Part shown: one piece after another, positions 1 to 8,598 of the stretch | Layout of the letters: each line of letters starts with the position of its first letter | How positions within the stretch are numbered: the first letter of the stretch is position 1 | Assembly (NCBI RefSeq): GCF_025989185.1 | Contig: NZ_JAPDNT010000003.1 | Location: 124,001-188,000, forward strand | Length of the DNA stretch: 64,000 bases | Direction of reading: 5' to 3' | Origin: Limobrevibacterium gyesilva | GTDB lineage: Bacteria > Pseudomonadota > Alphaproteobacteria > Acetobacterales > Acetobacteraceae | Program-made: the position numbers and the translations under genes | The notes under the pieces: model-generated | Seen by the model: only the letters and a program-made list of their open reading frames with translations | Databases searched by the model: none | What the model was told of the DNA's origin: nothing

Positions 1-762
1 GGCCGAGATATACGGTGTCGCACCTTCGGATGGCACCGCGTGCGCCACGTTCACGCCGCCCTTGCGCCAGAACACGCCGCGGGCGAGCCACATCGGCGTC
101 ATCCACACCTCCTCGGCCTTCAATGCCGTCGCCATCGCCTCGTTCGACGGATAGATCTTCGGCTCCAGCCGCTTGAGGTCGCGCAGCGCGGGCTTGCCCG
201 GCTCGAAATTGTTCATGCTGCCGCCATGCGCGAGCGCCGCGGCGGCGATGTTGTACAGATACAGGATGTCAACGAAACCGACGCGGCCTTTGTATTTCGG
301 GTCCCAGAAATCCGTATACGATTTCGGCGGCGTCTTGATCTTGTCAGGGTTGTACAGGATCACCAGCCCCGAATAGATGTGCGGGATCGAGTATGGGGTG
401 CGCAGCGCCGGCAGCACATGCGGCAGGTTCGGCACCGCCTCCGCCGTCACCGGCTCCCACACATTGAGCAACGACATGCTGGCCGAATCCACGTCGGACA
501 GGCAGGCGACATCCATGGTGCCGCGGCGCGACGCGCGCTCGGCGGTCAGCTTGGCCTTGCGCGGGTCCTGGGGTGCGACGTCCTGCACCACCTCGATGCC
601 CTTCGGCGCCAGCAGCGGCTTGTCGATGTTCTCCGCCAACAGGGCCGCGTAGTCGCCGCCCCAGGTGCCCACGACCACCTGCCCCGCCGCATGCGCCCGC
701 GGCGCCGCCGCCAGTGCCGCGGCGCCGGTCAGAAGCGTGCGCCGCCCGATCTTTCCCATCAT
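1..762 (-). CDS. ABC transporter periplasmic substrate-binding protein (PotD-like), C-terminus cut by the window edge
   Basis: The reading frame continues past base 1, so only about 254 N-terminal residues are present. A twin-arginine-like export signal is visible (residues 5-20 include GRRTLL then an Ala-rich stretch ending RAHA), so the protein should act in the periplasm. The mature part (GTWGGDY near the start, YNPDKIK, FWDPKYKGRVG) matches extracellular solute-binding family 1 proteins of the spermidine/putrescine/iron type. Three ATGs lie at the start; the middle one (760-762) is chosen because AGGGGG sits 6 bases upstream. It follows the ATPase gene by 18 bases and is last of three visible genes in the operon. 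The ligand is unknown; a polyamine or amino-acid derivative is a guess from family. Confidence 0.85.
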   Translation of the reverse strand, partial: MMGKIGRRTLLTGAAALAAAPRAHAAGQVVVGTWGGDYAALLAENIDKPLLAPKGIEVVQDVAPQDPRKAKLTAERASRRGTMDVACLSDVDSASMSLLNVWEPVTAEAVPNLPHVLPALRTPYSIPHIYSGLVILYNPDKIKTPPKSYTDFWDPKYKGRVGFVDILYLYNIAAAALAHGGSMNNFEPGKPALRDLKRLEPKIYPSNEAMATALKAEEVWMTPMWLARGVFWRKGGVNVAHAVPSEGATPYISA

Positions 763-780
763 GTCCATCCCCCTGTCATT

Positions 781-1842
781 TTATTCGTCCGGCAGCAGCC
801 TGCCGGCGCTTGCGTTCCAGTCCAGCGTCACGGCGTCGCCGGGCGCGAGACGGCGCAGCGGATCGTCCCCGTCGGGCGTCGGCCGGGTCACCAGGATCTC
901 GCCGGCATCGGTCTGCACGTGCCAGTCGGTCAGCCCGCCGAGATAGGTGACCATGGCGACACGCCCGGGAATTGCGCCGTCGGGGGGCGTGCCGCCGTTC
1001 GCCGCGATGCCGACGCGCTCGGGCCGGACCACCAGGGCGCTGTGCTCCCCCGGCGTGCCACCGGCGCAGGGCAGCGCGAGCCCGCCGGCGCGGAACACGC
1101 CGGGTGTCTCCACGGCGCCGCGCAGGATGCTGCAGCGTCCCAGGAACCCCGCGACGAAAAGATCGGCGGGACGCTCATAGAGTTCCTCGGGCGTGCCGGT
1201 CTGGCGCACGCGGCCGCGATCCATCACCACGAGGCGGTCGGCCATGGTCAGCGCCTCCTCCTGGTCGTGGGTCACGAACAGGGTGGTCAGGCCCAGGCGC
1301 TGCTGCAGGGCGCGGATCTCCACCCGCACCTCGGCGCGCAGGCGCGCGTCCAGGTTGGACAGCGGCTCGTCCAGCAGGAAGACGGTGGGGTTCACCACCA
1401 AGGCGCGGGCCAGCGCCACACGCTGCTGCTGGCCGCCGGACAGCTGCATCGGACGGCGCTCGGCCAGGCCATCCAGCTGCACCAGCCGCAGCGCCTCGGC
1501 CACCTTGCGCTCGCGCTCGGCGCGCGGCACGCGGCGCATCTCCAGCCCGAAGCCGACATTGTCGGCGACGGTCATGTGCGGGAACAGGGCATAGCCCTGG
1601 AACACCATGCCGGTGTCACGCCCATAGGGCGGCGCGCGGGTCACGTCCGCGCCGCCGATCAGCACCCGGCCGTCGGTGGGCAGCACGAAGCCCGCGACCA
1701 TGCGCAGCGTGGTGGTCTTGCCGCAGCCGGACGGGCCCAGCAGCGCCACCAGCTCGCCCTGCGCGACTTCCAGGTTCACGCGGTCGACCGCGACCGTGGC
1801 GCCGTAGGTGCGGCGGAGATTCTCCAGGATGAGGCTGGTCAC
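781..1842 (-). CDS. ABC transporter ATP-binding protein (PotA/FbpC-like)
   Basis: 353 residues, normal for the PotA/FbpC/UgpC group. Walker A is GPSGCGKT (residues 36-43), the signature is LSGGQQQR, Walker B is [11 protein letters not shown] and the switch region is FVTHDQEEA. The C-terminal 110 residues fit a TOBE-type substrate or regulatory domain. It should power import through the permease encoded just upstream. Its ATG overlaps the permease stop by 4 bases (ATGA), indicating translational coupling, and the binding-protein gene follows 18 bases later. The substrate cannot be read from the ATPase. Confidence 0.92.
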   Translation of the reverse strand: MTSLILENLRRTYGATVAVDRVNLEVAQGELVALLGPSGCGKTTTLRMVAGFVLPTDGRVLIGGADVTRAPPYGRDTGMVFQGYALFPHMTVADNVGFGLEMRRVPRAERERKVAEALRLVQLDGLAERRPMQLSGGQQQRVALARALVVNPTVFLLDEPLSNLDARLRAEVRVEIRALQQRLGLTTLFVTHDQEEALTMADRLVVMDRGRVRQTGTPEELYERPADLFVAGFLGRCSILRGAVETPGVFRAGGLALPCAGGTPGEHSALVVRPERVGIAANGGTPPDGAIPGRVAMVTYLGGLTDWHVQTDAGEILVTRPTPDGDDPLRRLAPGDAVTLDWNASAGRLLPDE

Positions 1843-2645
1843 GACACGACCCGGGACAGGCTCACGAAGCGGTCGGTGATCAGCATCAGCGCGCCGATCA
1901 GCAGGATCTGAACGGTGGCGACGGCGGCGAGCGTAGGATCCACACGAAACTCCAGGTAGTTCAGCATCTCCACCGGCAAAGTGGAGCGGCCGGGGCCGGT
2001 CAGCAGCAGGGTCAGTTCAAGGTTCTCGAAGCTCTGGATGAAGCTGAACAGCGCGCCGGCCACGACGCCCGCGCGCATCATCGGCAGCGTGATGCGCCGG
2101 AACACGGTCCAGGGCCGCGCGCCGAGATTGGCCGCCGCCTCCTCCGCGGCGGGCTGCAGGCCCTGCAGGCTGGCGGCGACCAGCCGCACCGTCCAGGGGA
2201 TGGTCAGCAGCACATGGGCGGCGATGAGGCCCGGCAGCGTGGCGACGATCTGGAAGTCGATGGCATTGTCGATCTGCACGAAGAACACGTACAGCCCGGT
2301 GCCCAGCACCACGCCCGGAACCGCCAGCGGCCCCAGCAGCAGCGCGCTCAGCGCCGTCTTGCCCGGAAATTCCGCGCGCACCAGCGCGTAGGCGGCCGCG
2401 GTGCCCAGGGTCACGCCGATGCCGGAGGCGATCAGCGCCACCTCCAGCGAATTGACGAAGCCGCGGGCGAATTGCCGCTTCTCCCACGCGTTCACGTACC
2501 AGCGCAGCGTGTAGCCGTCGGGCGGGAACGACACCACCTCCTGGTCGAAGAAGCTCAGCCATATCACCGCGAGCATCGGCAGCAGCACCGCCGCGAATAT
2601 CGCGCCAACCCCACCCCGCCAAAGGAATGTTCGCCACGTTCTCAT
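1839..2645 (-). CDS. ABC transporter inner-membrane permease (PotC-like)
   Basis: 268 residues with about six hydrophobic segments; the first follows MRTWRTFLWRGG. The EAA loop that contacts the ATPase is visible as EEAAANLGARPWTVFRRITLP. The frame stays open far upstream, antisense to putA, but that part has no transporter character. ATG at 2643-2645 is taken as the start because it gives the family's usual length and begins just before the first membrane helix. The gene starts 45 bases from the divergent putA start. PotABCD-type importers normally have two permeases; only one is seen here, so the second may lie beyond base 1. Confidence 0.88.
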   Translation of the reverse strand: MRTWRTFLWRGGVGAIFAAVLLPMLAVIWLSFFDQEVVSFPPDGYTLRWYVNAWEKRQFARGFVNSLEVALIASGIGVTLGTAAAYALVRAEFPGKTALSALLLGPLAVPGVVLGTGLYVFFVQIDNAIDFQIVATLPGLIAAHVLLTIPWTVRLVAASLQGLQPAAEEAAANLGARPWTVFRRITLPMMRAGVVAGALFSFIQSFENLELTLLLTGPGRSTLPVEMLNYLEFRVDPTLAAVATVQILLIGALMLITDRFVSLSRVVS

Positions 2646-2690
2646 ATCCGGTATCGTGCGGGCAGCCGCGCTCCCGCACAAGGTACCCCC

Positions 2691-5600
2691 ATGCCGGACA
2701 TCTCCACCGCCACTGACGACCGCCCCACGATCCGCGCCCTGCACCGCGCGCCGGAGGCCCAGTGCCTGGCGCCCCTGCTGCACGCCGCCACCCTGCCGGC
2801 GCCGCTTGCCGGCGCGGTGGATGCGCGCGCCCGGGCGCTGGTGCGCGCCGCCCGCGCCGCCCACAAGCCCGGGGCGGACGTGACCGATTTCCTCAAGCAG
2901 TACGGCCTGGGCACGAAGGAAGGCATCGCCCTGCTGTGCCTCGCCGAGGCGCTGCTGCGCATCCCGGACTCGGCCACCGCCGACGCGCTGATCGAGGACC
3001 GCATCGCCACCGCCGACTGGCAGGCGCATCTGGGCCAGGCCGACAGCATGACGGTGAACGCCTCGGCCTGGGCGTTCATGCTGACCGGCCGCGTGCTGAC
3101 GCTGGAAGACGGGGAGTCGGGCGGCATCGCCGGCGTGATCCGCCGCGTGGTGCAGCGCATGGGCGAGCCGGTGATCCGCACCGCCCTGCGCCAGGGCATG
3201 CGGGTGCTGGCCCGCCAGTTCGTCATGGGCCGCACCATCGCCGAAGCCCTCGCGCGCGCCGGCAGCGCCGAGGGACGGCGCTGGCGCTACAGCTTCGACA
3301 TGCTCGGCGAGGCGGCGCGCACCCGGGCCGATGCCGACCGCTACATGCGGGCCTATCGCGACGCCATCGGCGCGATCGGCCGCGCCGGCGGCGGGCCGGT
3401 GGACGGGCCCGGCGTGTCGGTGAAGCTGTCCGCCCTGCACCCGCGCTACGAGCCGTTGCAGGAGCGGCGCTGCGTGCCCGCGCTCACCGCCGCCCTGACC
3501 GAGCTCGCGCTGGCCGCCCGCGCCCAGGATATCGGCCTGACCATGGACGCCGAGGAGGCCGAGCGGCTGGAGATCAGCCTGGACATCTTCGCCGCCGTGA
3601 TGGCCGATCCGCGGCTGGCCGGGTGGGACGGGCTGGGGCTCGCTATCCAGGCCTACCAGAAGCGCGCGCTCCCGGTGGTGGACTGGGTGGCGGAGCTTGG
3701 CCGCCGCACCGGCCACCGCATTCCCGCGCGCCTGGTGAAAGGCGCCTACTGGGACACCGAGATCAAGCTTGCCCAGGTGCAGGGCCACGACGACTACCCC
3801 GTGTTCACCCGCAAGCTGTCCACCGACGTGTCGTGGATCGCCTGCGCGCGGCGCATGCTGGACCGGCGCGACGCGCTGCGCCCGGCCTTCGCCACCCATA
3901 ACGCGCACAGCCTCGCCACCATCCTGGAGCTGGCGGGCGACGGCGACTTCGAGATGCAACGGCTGCACGGCATGGGCGAGGCGCTGTACGACGGCGTGGT
4001 CGGGCCGGCCTGCCCAGTGCGCGTGTATGCGCCGGTGGGTTCGCACGAGGACCTGCTGGCCTATCTCGTGCGCCGGCTGTTGGAAAACGGGGCGAACACC
4101 AGCTTCGTGCACCGCCTCGTCGATCCCGCGGTGCCAGAGGAGGCCATCGTCGCCGATCCCGCACGGCAGTTGCAGCAGGCCGGGCTGGGGTCCAATCCAC
4201 GGATCCCCCGGCCCGCCGCCCTGTATCCGGACCGGAAGAACTCGGCCGGGCTCGATCTCGCCGACCGGGCCGTGGCCCCTGCTGTGCTGGCCAGGGTCGG
4301 CACCACGGCCATGCCCCGCACCCTGCCCGGCAGCGGCGCCGCGCGCGAAATCCGCGACCCCGCCGACCGCCGCCGTCTGATCGGCACCGCGCCCGACGCC
4401 ACGCCGGCCGAGATCGACACGGCGCTGGCCGCCTTGTCGCGCGGCTGGCTGGCCTGGGACGCGGCCGGCGGCGCCGTGCGCGCCGCCGCGCTGGACCGGG
4501 CCGCCGACCTGATCGAGGCGGCGCGCGACGAGTTCCTGTTCCTGCTGGCGCGCGAGGCCGGCCGTACCCTGCCCGACGGCATCAGCGAAGTGCGCGAGGC
4601 CGCCGATTTCTGCCGCTGGTACGCCGCGCGCGCCCGCGAGCATTTCGCCGAGCCGCGCGAGCTGGCGGGCCCGACCGGCGAGCGCAACACCTGGGCGCTG
4701 GGCGGGCGCGGCGTGTTCACCGCGATCTCGCCGTGGAATTTCCCCCTGGCCATCTTCACCGGCCAGGTCGCGGCCGCGCTCGCCGCGGGCAACGCCGTCG
4801 CCGCGAAGCCCGCCGAGCAGACGCCGCTGATCGCCGCGCGCGCCGTGGAACTGCTGCACATGGCCGGCGTGCCCACCGACGCGCTGCGGCTGCTGACCGG
4901 CGACGGCCGCGTCGGCGCCGCCCTGGTGAGCGACAAGCGCATCGCCGGCGTCGCCTTCACCGGCAGCACCGACACCGCGCAGGCCATCGCCCGCGCGCTG
5001 GCCGCGCGCCCCGGCCCGCTCGTGCCGTTCATCGCCGAGACCGGCGGCATCAACGCGATGATCGTGGACAGCTCCGCCCTGCCCGAGCAGGTGGTGGCGG
5101 ACGTGCTGGCCTCGGCCTTCGGCTCCGCCGGCCAGCGCTGCTCGGCATTGCGGCTGCTCTGCGTGCAGGAGGACGTGGCCGACCGGGTGCTGGACATGCT
5201 GAAGGGGGCGGCGGAGACGCTGGCGATCGGCGATCCGCTGGACCCCGCCACCGATATCGGCCCGGTGATCGACGCCGACGCGCTGACGGGCCTGCAGGCC
5301 TACGCCGCCGCCATGGGCACGCCGCTGTTCGAGCTGGCGCTGCCGCCGGGCAGCGGGCACGGCACGTTCTTCGCCCCGCGCGCCTACGCGCTGCCCTCGG
5401 CCACCGCACTCGACCGCGAGGTGTTCGGGCCGGTGCTGCACGTCGTGCGCTACGCCGCCGACCGGCTGGACGTGCTGCTGGACGAGATCGACGCCAACGG
5501 CTACGGCCTGACGCTGGGCGTGCACTCGCGCATCGAATCCACCCAGCGCCGCATCGTCGCGCGCATGCGGGTGGGCAACGCCTATGTGAACCGCAACCAG

Positions 5601-5771
5601 ATCGGCGCCGTGGTCGGCGTGCAGCCTTTCGGCGGTCGCGGCCTGTCCGGCACCGGGCCGAAAGCCGGCGGCCCCATCACGCTGTTCCGTTTCGCCGAGG
5701 AGCGCGTGGTGTCGGTCAACACTGCCGCGGCGGGCGGCAATGCCGCGCTGCTGGCATCCGACGACGGCTGA
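2691..5771 (+). CDS. putA: Bifunctional proline dehydrogenase / L-glutamate-gamma-semialdehyde dehydrogenase
   Basis: 1026 residues. It oxidises proline to glutamate in two steps, FAD-dependent then NAD-dependent. The proline dehydrogenase barrel spans about residues 160-460: FDMLGEAARTRADADRY, GVSVKLSALHPRYE, RLVKGAYWD, FATHNAHS and QRLHGMGEALYD. The aldehyde dehydrogenase half spans about 530-1010: ISPWNFPLAIFTGQVAAAL, GVAFTGSTDTAQ, the Glu in AETGG and catalytic Cys817 in GSAGQRCSALR, then QPFGGRGLSGTGPKAGG. There is no N-terminal ribbon-helix-helix domain and the length is short, so this is a type A PutA that cannot bind DNA itself. ATG 2691 is chosen over the open frame upstream because homology begins there. 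It is divergent from the ABC importer. Confidence 0.97.
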   Translation: MPDISTATDDRPTIRALHRAPEAQCLAPLLHAATLPAPLAGAVDARARALVRAARAAHKPGADVTDFLKQYGLGTKEGIALLCLAEALLRIPDSATADALIEDRIATADWQAHLGQADSMTVNASAWAFMLTGRVLTLEDGESGGIAGVIRRVVQRMGEPVIRTALRQGMRVLARQFVMGRTIAEALARAGSAEGRRWRYSFDMLGEAARTRADADRYMRAYRDAIGAIGRAGGGPVDGPGVSVKLSALHPRYEPLQERRCVPALTAALTELALAARAQDIGLTMDAEEAERLEISLDIFAAVMADPRLAGWDGLGLAIQAYQKRALPVVDWVAELGRRTGHRIPARLVKGAYWDTEIKLAQVQGHDDYPVFTRKLSTDVSWIACARRMLDRRDALRPAFATHNAHSLATILELAGDGDFEMQRLHGMGEALYDGVVGPACPVRVYAPVGSHEDLLAYLVRRLLENGANTSFVHRLVDPAVPEEAIVADPARQLQQAGLGSNPRIPRPAALYPDRKNSAGLDLADRAVAPAVLARVGTTAMPRTLPGSGAAREIRDPADRRRLIGTAPDATPAEIDTALAALSRGWLAWDAAGGAVRAAALDRAADLIEAARDEFLFLLAREAGRTLPDGISEVREAADFCRWYAARAREHFAEPRELAGPTGERNTWALGGRGVFTAISPWNFPLAIFTGQVAAALAAGNAVAAKPAEQTPLIAARAVELLHMAGVPTDALRLLTGDGRVGAALVSDKRIAGVAFTGSTDTAQAIARALAARPGPLVPFIAETGGINAMIVDSSALPEQVVADVLASAFGSAGQRCSALRLLCVQEDVADRVLDMLKGAAETLAIGDPLDPATDIGPVIDADALTGLQAYAAAMGTPLFELALPPGSGHGTFFAPRAYALPSATALDREVFGPVLHVVRYAADRLDVLLDEIDANGYGLTLGVHSRIESTQRRIVARMRVGNAYVNRNQIGAVVGVQPFGGRGLSGTGPKAGGPITLFRFAEERVVSVNTAAAGGNAALLASDDG

Positions 5772-5819
5772 GTGGGGCCCGAGCAGGAGACGGACGCAGA
5801 CCGCAGCCGTTACCCTGAA

Positions 5820-6146
5820 TCAGCTGTGCGTGGTGCCCTCCTTGGGCAATGTCAGCGGCTGGTCCCCGGTGTTGATGTTCTTCTTCGCCATGTCGAGGCT
5901 GAGCTGGTTCAGCCGTTCGACCTCGGCGTCGCCGGCAGTGGTCCGGCTCGCACCCATCTGCCGATGCATGGGGTGCGCCGCGTCGGACTGTTTCATCGCC
6001 TTGGGCGCGGCCGCAGGCTTGGCGGTCGTGGCGGGCGCAGCTGGCGCCGGCATCGGTGCCGGGGCCGGCGTCTGGGCGGATGCGGCAAATGCCGTGCCGG
6101 CAACCAGCGCGCCGGCGAATACGGAAGCAACGAGACGGTTGGCCAT
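5820..6146 (-). CDS. Small exported protein of unknown function, Ala/Pro-rich
   Basis: 108 residues. A clean Sec signal peptide is seen (MANRLVASVFAGALVAGTAF, cleavage likely after AASA). An Ala-Pro-rich low-complexity linker follows, then a short charged tail (ERLNQLSLDMAKKNINTG). I recognise no family; function is unknown but the location should be periplasmic. The frame extends 29 codons further upstream, but the signal peptide fixes the start at 6146. It is convergent with putA, whose stop is 48 bases away. Confidence 0.7.
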   Translation of the reverse strand: MANRLVASVFAGALVAGTAFAASAQTPAPAPMPAPAAPATTAKPAAAPKAMKQSDAAHPMHRQMGASRTTAGDAEVERLNQLSLDMAKKNINTGDQPLTLPKEGTTHS

Positions 6147-6337
6147 ATCGCAATGCCTCTGAGTCCGGTCACGGGGTTCGTGTCCCCGAACCGCGACAGT
6201 CTGCGGCAGGCAAGATTGCGGCGGGATCGCCAATACCGGAAATCGTGTTCATGTCTTGAGCGGGATGCCTGGTCGGAGGGACTCCCGCCGGTTGACAGGC
6301 GCACCAGATTCTCGGCGTCGCAGAACCGGAGGAAACC

Positions 6338-6955
6338 ATGTCCATGCATCGGCGGCCGCTTCTCGCCATGTCCGCAGCCTGCCTGTTCGGCGCCGTGCTG
6401 CCCGCCCAGGCGCAAAGCCCGCCATCCACGCGCATTCGCGGCACCATCGTCTCTCTCGACGGCCCGCTCCTGACGATCGCCACGCGGGAGGGGCCGCATG
6501 TGATGGTGGCGCTGGACGACAATCTGCGGGTCTCGGCGCTGAAGAACGTCGAGCTGTCGGAGATCGCCCCGGGCACGTTCATCGGCACCGCCGCCATCCC
6601 AGGGCCGGATGGTGGGCTGCAGGCGCAGGAAGTGCTGCTGTTCCCCGAGGCGGCGCGCGGCAGCGGCGAAGGGCATTACGCCTGGGACCTCGCCCCCGGC
6701 GGCACCATGACCAATGCCACGGTCGCATCGCAGGTGCAGGGCAAGTCCGGCCGTGACCTCACGCTCACCTACAAGGGCGGCAGCGTGGTCGTCACGGTGC
6801 CGCCCGGCGTGCCCATCGTGACGCCGATCCCGGCGGAGCGGACGGACCTGAAGCCTGGTGCCGCGGTGTTCCTGTCGGCCACGAAGATGCCCGACGGCAC
6901 CTACACCACCGCGGGGGTCACGGTGGGCAAGAACGGCGTCAATCCGCCGATGTAG
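6338..6955 (+). CDS. Exported hypothetical protein (DUF5666-like beta-rich domain)
   Basis: 205 residues. An N-terminal signal peptide (MSMHRRPLLAMSAACLFGAV, then LPAQAQ) points to the periplasm. The rest is built of short beta-type repeats: RGTIVSLDGPLLTIATREG, then VALDDNLRVSALKNVELSEI, then a second copy-like block (KSGRDLTLTYKGGSVVVTVP) before a KPGAAVFLSATK end. This pattern resembles DUF5666/OB-like proteins, but the match is from memory and weak. GGAGG lies 5 bases before the ATG. No partner is evident; dgoK follows 63 bases later on the same strand. Confidence 0.72.
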   Translation: MSMHRRPLLAMSAACLFGAVLPAQAQSPPSTRIRGTIVSLDGPLLTIATREGPHVMVALDDNLRVSALKNVELSEIAPGTFIGTAAIPGPDGGLQAQEVLLFPEAARGSGEGHYAWDLAPGGTMTNATVASQVQGKSGRDLTLTYKGGSVVVTVPPGVPIVTPIPAERTDLKPGAAVFLSATKMPDGTYTTAGVTVGKNGVNPPM

Positions 6956-7018
6956 TGCGCCGCCTTCCGTGGCTTCGCCCTTCCGGGGTAGCGTGCGACC
7001 ACGCAACGGAGGGGCGGC

Positions 7019-7897
7019 ATGATCGGTGTGGATTGGGGAACCAGCAGTTTCCGCGCGTTCCGGCTCGCCGCGGACGGCCGCATCCTTGGCCGCCGCTCCA
7101 CCCCGCGCGGCATCCTGCATGTCGAGGGCGGCCGCTTCGCCGACGCGCTGCTGGCCGAGATCGGCCCCTGGCTGGCCGAGGGCGAGCGGCGGGTGCTGCT
7201 CTCTGGCATGATCGGCAGCCGCCAGGGCTGGGTCGAGGCGCCCTACCTCCCCTGCCCCGCCGGCGCCGCCGAGCTCGCCGCCGCCCTGGCGCCGGTGCCG
7301 TTCGACGCCGCCCAGGTGCTGCTGGTGGCCGGCCTGTCGGACGCGGACGATTCCGGCACGCCCGAGGTGATGCGCGGCGAGGAGACCCAGATCGTCGGCG
7401 CGATGCAGGCGCTCGACGGCGACGGCCTGGCCTGCCTGCCCGGCAGCCATTCCAAATGGGCGCGCATCGCCGCCGGGCGCATTGCCGCTTTCCGGACCTA
7501 TCTCAGCGGCGAGGCATTCGCGGCCTTGCGCAGCGGCACCATCCTCGGGCGCATGATGCAGGACGGGCCGACCGACCCGGCGGCATTCGACCGCGGCGTC
7601 GCCCGCTCGGGCGATTACGGGCATCTGCTGCACCATTTGTTCGGCGTACGCACTTTGGGCCTGTTCGGCCGGCTGAGCGAGCATGAGAGCGCCTCGTACC
7701 TGTCCGGCCTGCTCATCGGCCACGAGGTGCGGGCGGCGCGGCCGCAAGGGCTCACGGTGCACCTGATCGGCGCGGCGCCGCTCTGCGCCCTGTATGCCCG
7801 CGCCATCGCCGCGTGTGGCGGCGAGGCCGTACTGCAGGACGAGGATGCCGCCGCCCGCGGCCTGTCGCTGATCGCACGGAGCGCCCAATGGAACTGA
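7019..7897 (+). CDS. dgoK: 2-dehydro-3-deoxygalactonokinase
   Basis: 292 residues. It phosphorylates 2-keto-3-deoxy-D-galactonate to the 6-phosphate in the De Ley-Doudoroff route for galactose and galactonate. The N-terminal phosphate-binding motif IGVDWGTSSFRAF, the SGMIGSRQGW and YLPCPAG segments, PGSHSKW and the Gly-rich C-terminal region are typical of DgoK. A GGAGGGG ribosome site lies 4 bases before the ATG. Its 3' end overlaps dgoA by 10 bases. Galactonate dehydratase and a galactonate transporter are not in the window. Confidence 0.93.
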   Translation: MIGVDWGTSSFRAFRLAADGRILGRRSTPRGILHVEGGRFADALLAEIGPWLAEGERRVLLSGMIGSRQGWVEAPYLPCPAGAAELAAALAPVPFDAAQVLLVAGLSDADDSGTPEVMRGEETQIVGAMQALDGDGLACLPGSHSKWARIAAGRIAAFRTYLSGEAFAALRSGTILGRMMQDGPTDPAAFDRGVARSGDYGHLLHHLFGVRTLGLFGRLSEHESASYLSGLLIGHEVRAARPQGLTVHLIGAAPLCALYARAIAACGGEAVLQDEDAAARGLSLIARSAQWN

Positions 7898-8505
7898 AAG
7901 CCTGGCTGCAACGCTGTCCCCTGGTCGCCATCCTGCGCGGGGTGAAGCCGGACGAGGTGGAAGCGATCGGCGCCGCCCTGGACGCGGCCGGCATCGCCAT
8001 CGTCGAGGTGCCGCTGAACTCGCCCGATCCGGTGGAGAGCATCAGCCGCCTCGCCGCCCGCTTCGGCGCGCATATGCTGATCGGCGCCGGCACGGTGATG
8101 ACGGCCGCCCAGGTGGAAGAGATCGCCGATGCCGGCGGGCGGCTGATCGTCACCCCGCATGCCGCCGGCGCCGTGGTGCGCACGGCCAAGGCGCGGGGCA
8201 TGCTCGCCAGCCCCGGCTTCTTCACCCCCACCGAGGCGTTCGCCATGCTGGAAGCCGGTGCCGACGCGCTCAAGCTGTTCCCGGCCGAGGCCGCCTCGCC
8301 CGCCGTGCTGCGCGGCATCCGCGCGGTGCTGCCGGCCGGCGTGCCGGTGCTGCCGGTGGGCGGGATCGACGCCGGCAACATGCGGCCCTGGCGCGACGCA
8401 GGCGCCGCCGGCTTCGGCATCGGTTCGTCCATCTACAAGCCCGGGGACAGCGCCGAGACGGTGGGCGTCAAGGCGCGCAAGCTGGTGGCCGCACTGGCGG
8501 CCTGA
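7888..8505 (+). CDS. dgoA: 2-dehydro-3-deoxy-6-phosphogalactonate aldolase
   Basis: 205 residues. It cleaves 2-keto-3-deoxy-6-phosphogalactonate to pyruvate and glyceraldehyde-3-phosphate, the step after DgoK. It is a KDPG-aldolase family barrel: LVAILRGVKPDEVEAIGAAL, PLNSPDP, IGAGTVM, the Schiff-base Lys in ALKLFPAE, and PVLPVGGIDAGNM. PLNSPDP is the usual KDPGal-type variant. The start at 7888 overlaps dgoK by 10 bases; the longer frame upstream lies within dgoK and has no homology. Confidence 0.93.
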   Translation: MELKAWLQRCPLVAILRGVKPDEVEAIGAALDAAGIAIVEVPLNSPDPVESISRLAARFGAHMLIGAGTVMTAAQVEEIADAGGRLIVTPHAAGAVVRTAKARGMLASPGFFTPTEAFAMLEAGADALKLFPAEAASPAVLRGIRAVLPAGVPVLPVGGIDAGNMRPWRDAGAAGFGIGSSIYKPGDSAETVGVKARKLVAALAA

Positions 8506-8598
8506 TCGGCGAATAGCACAAGATTTACACGCGTCCGGGCATTTGCGGGCACTCCGGCGGCCGATATCGCTGCCCGGGCAATGGGAGCAGAGGGGCCA

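Noticed and set aside
40-1911. Plus-strand open frame of 623 codons over the ABC ATPase and binding-protein genes
   Set aside because: Low-complexity composition with no domain; the minus-strand genes carry complete motifs.
2646-5525. Long open frame antisense to putA, continuous with the permease frame
   Set aside because: It is an Arg/His/Gly-rich shadow produced by high GC; the permease homology begins only at 2645.
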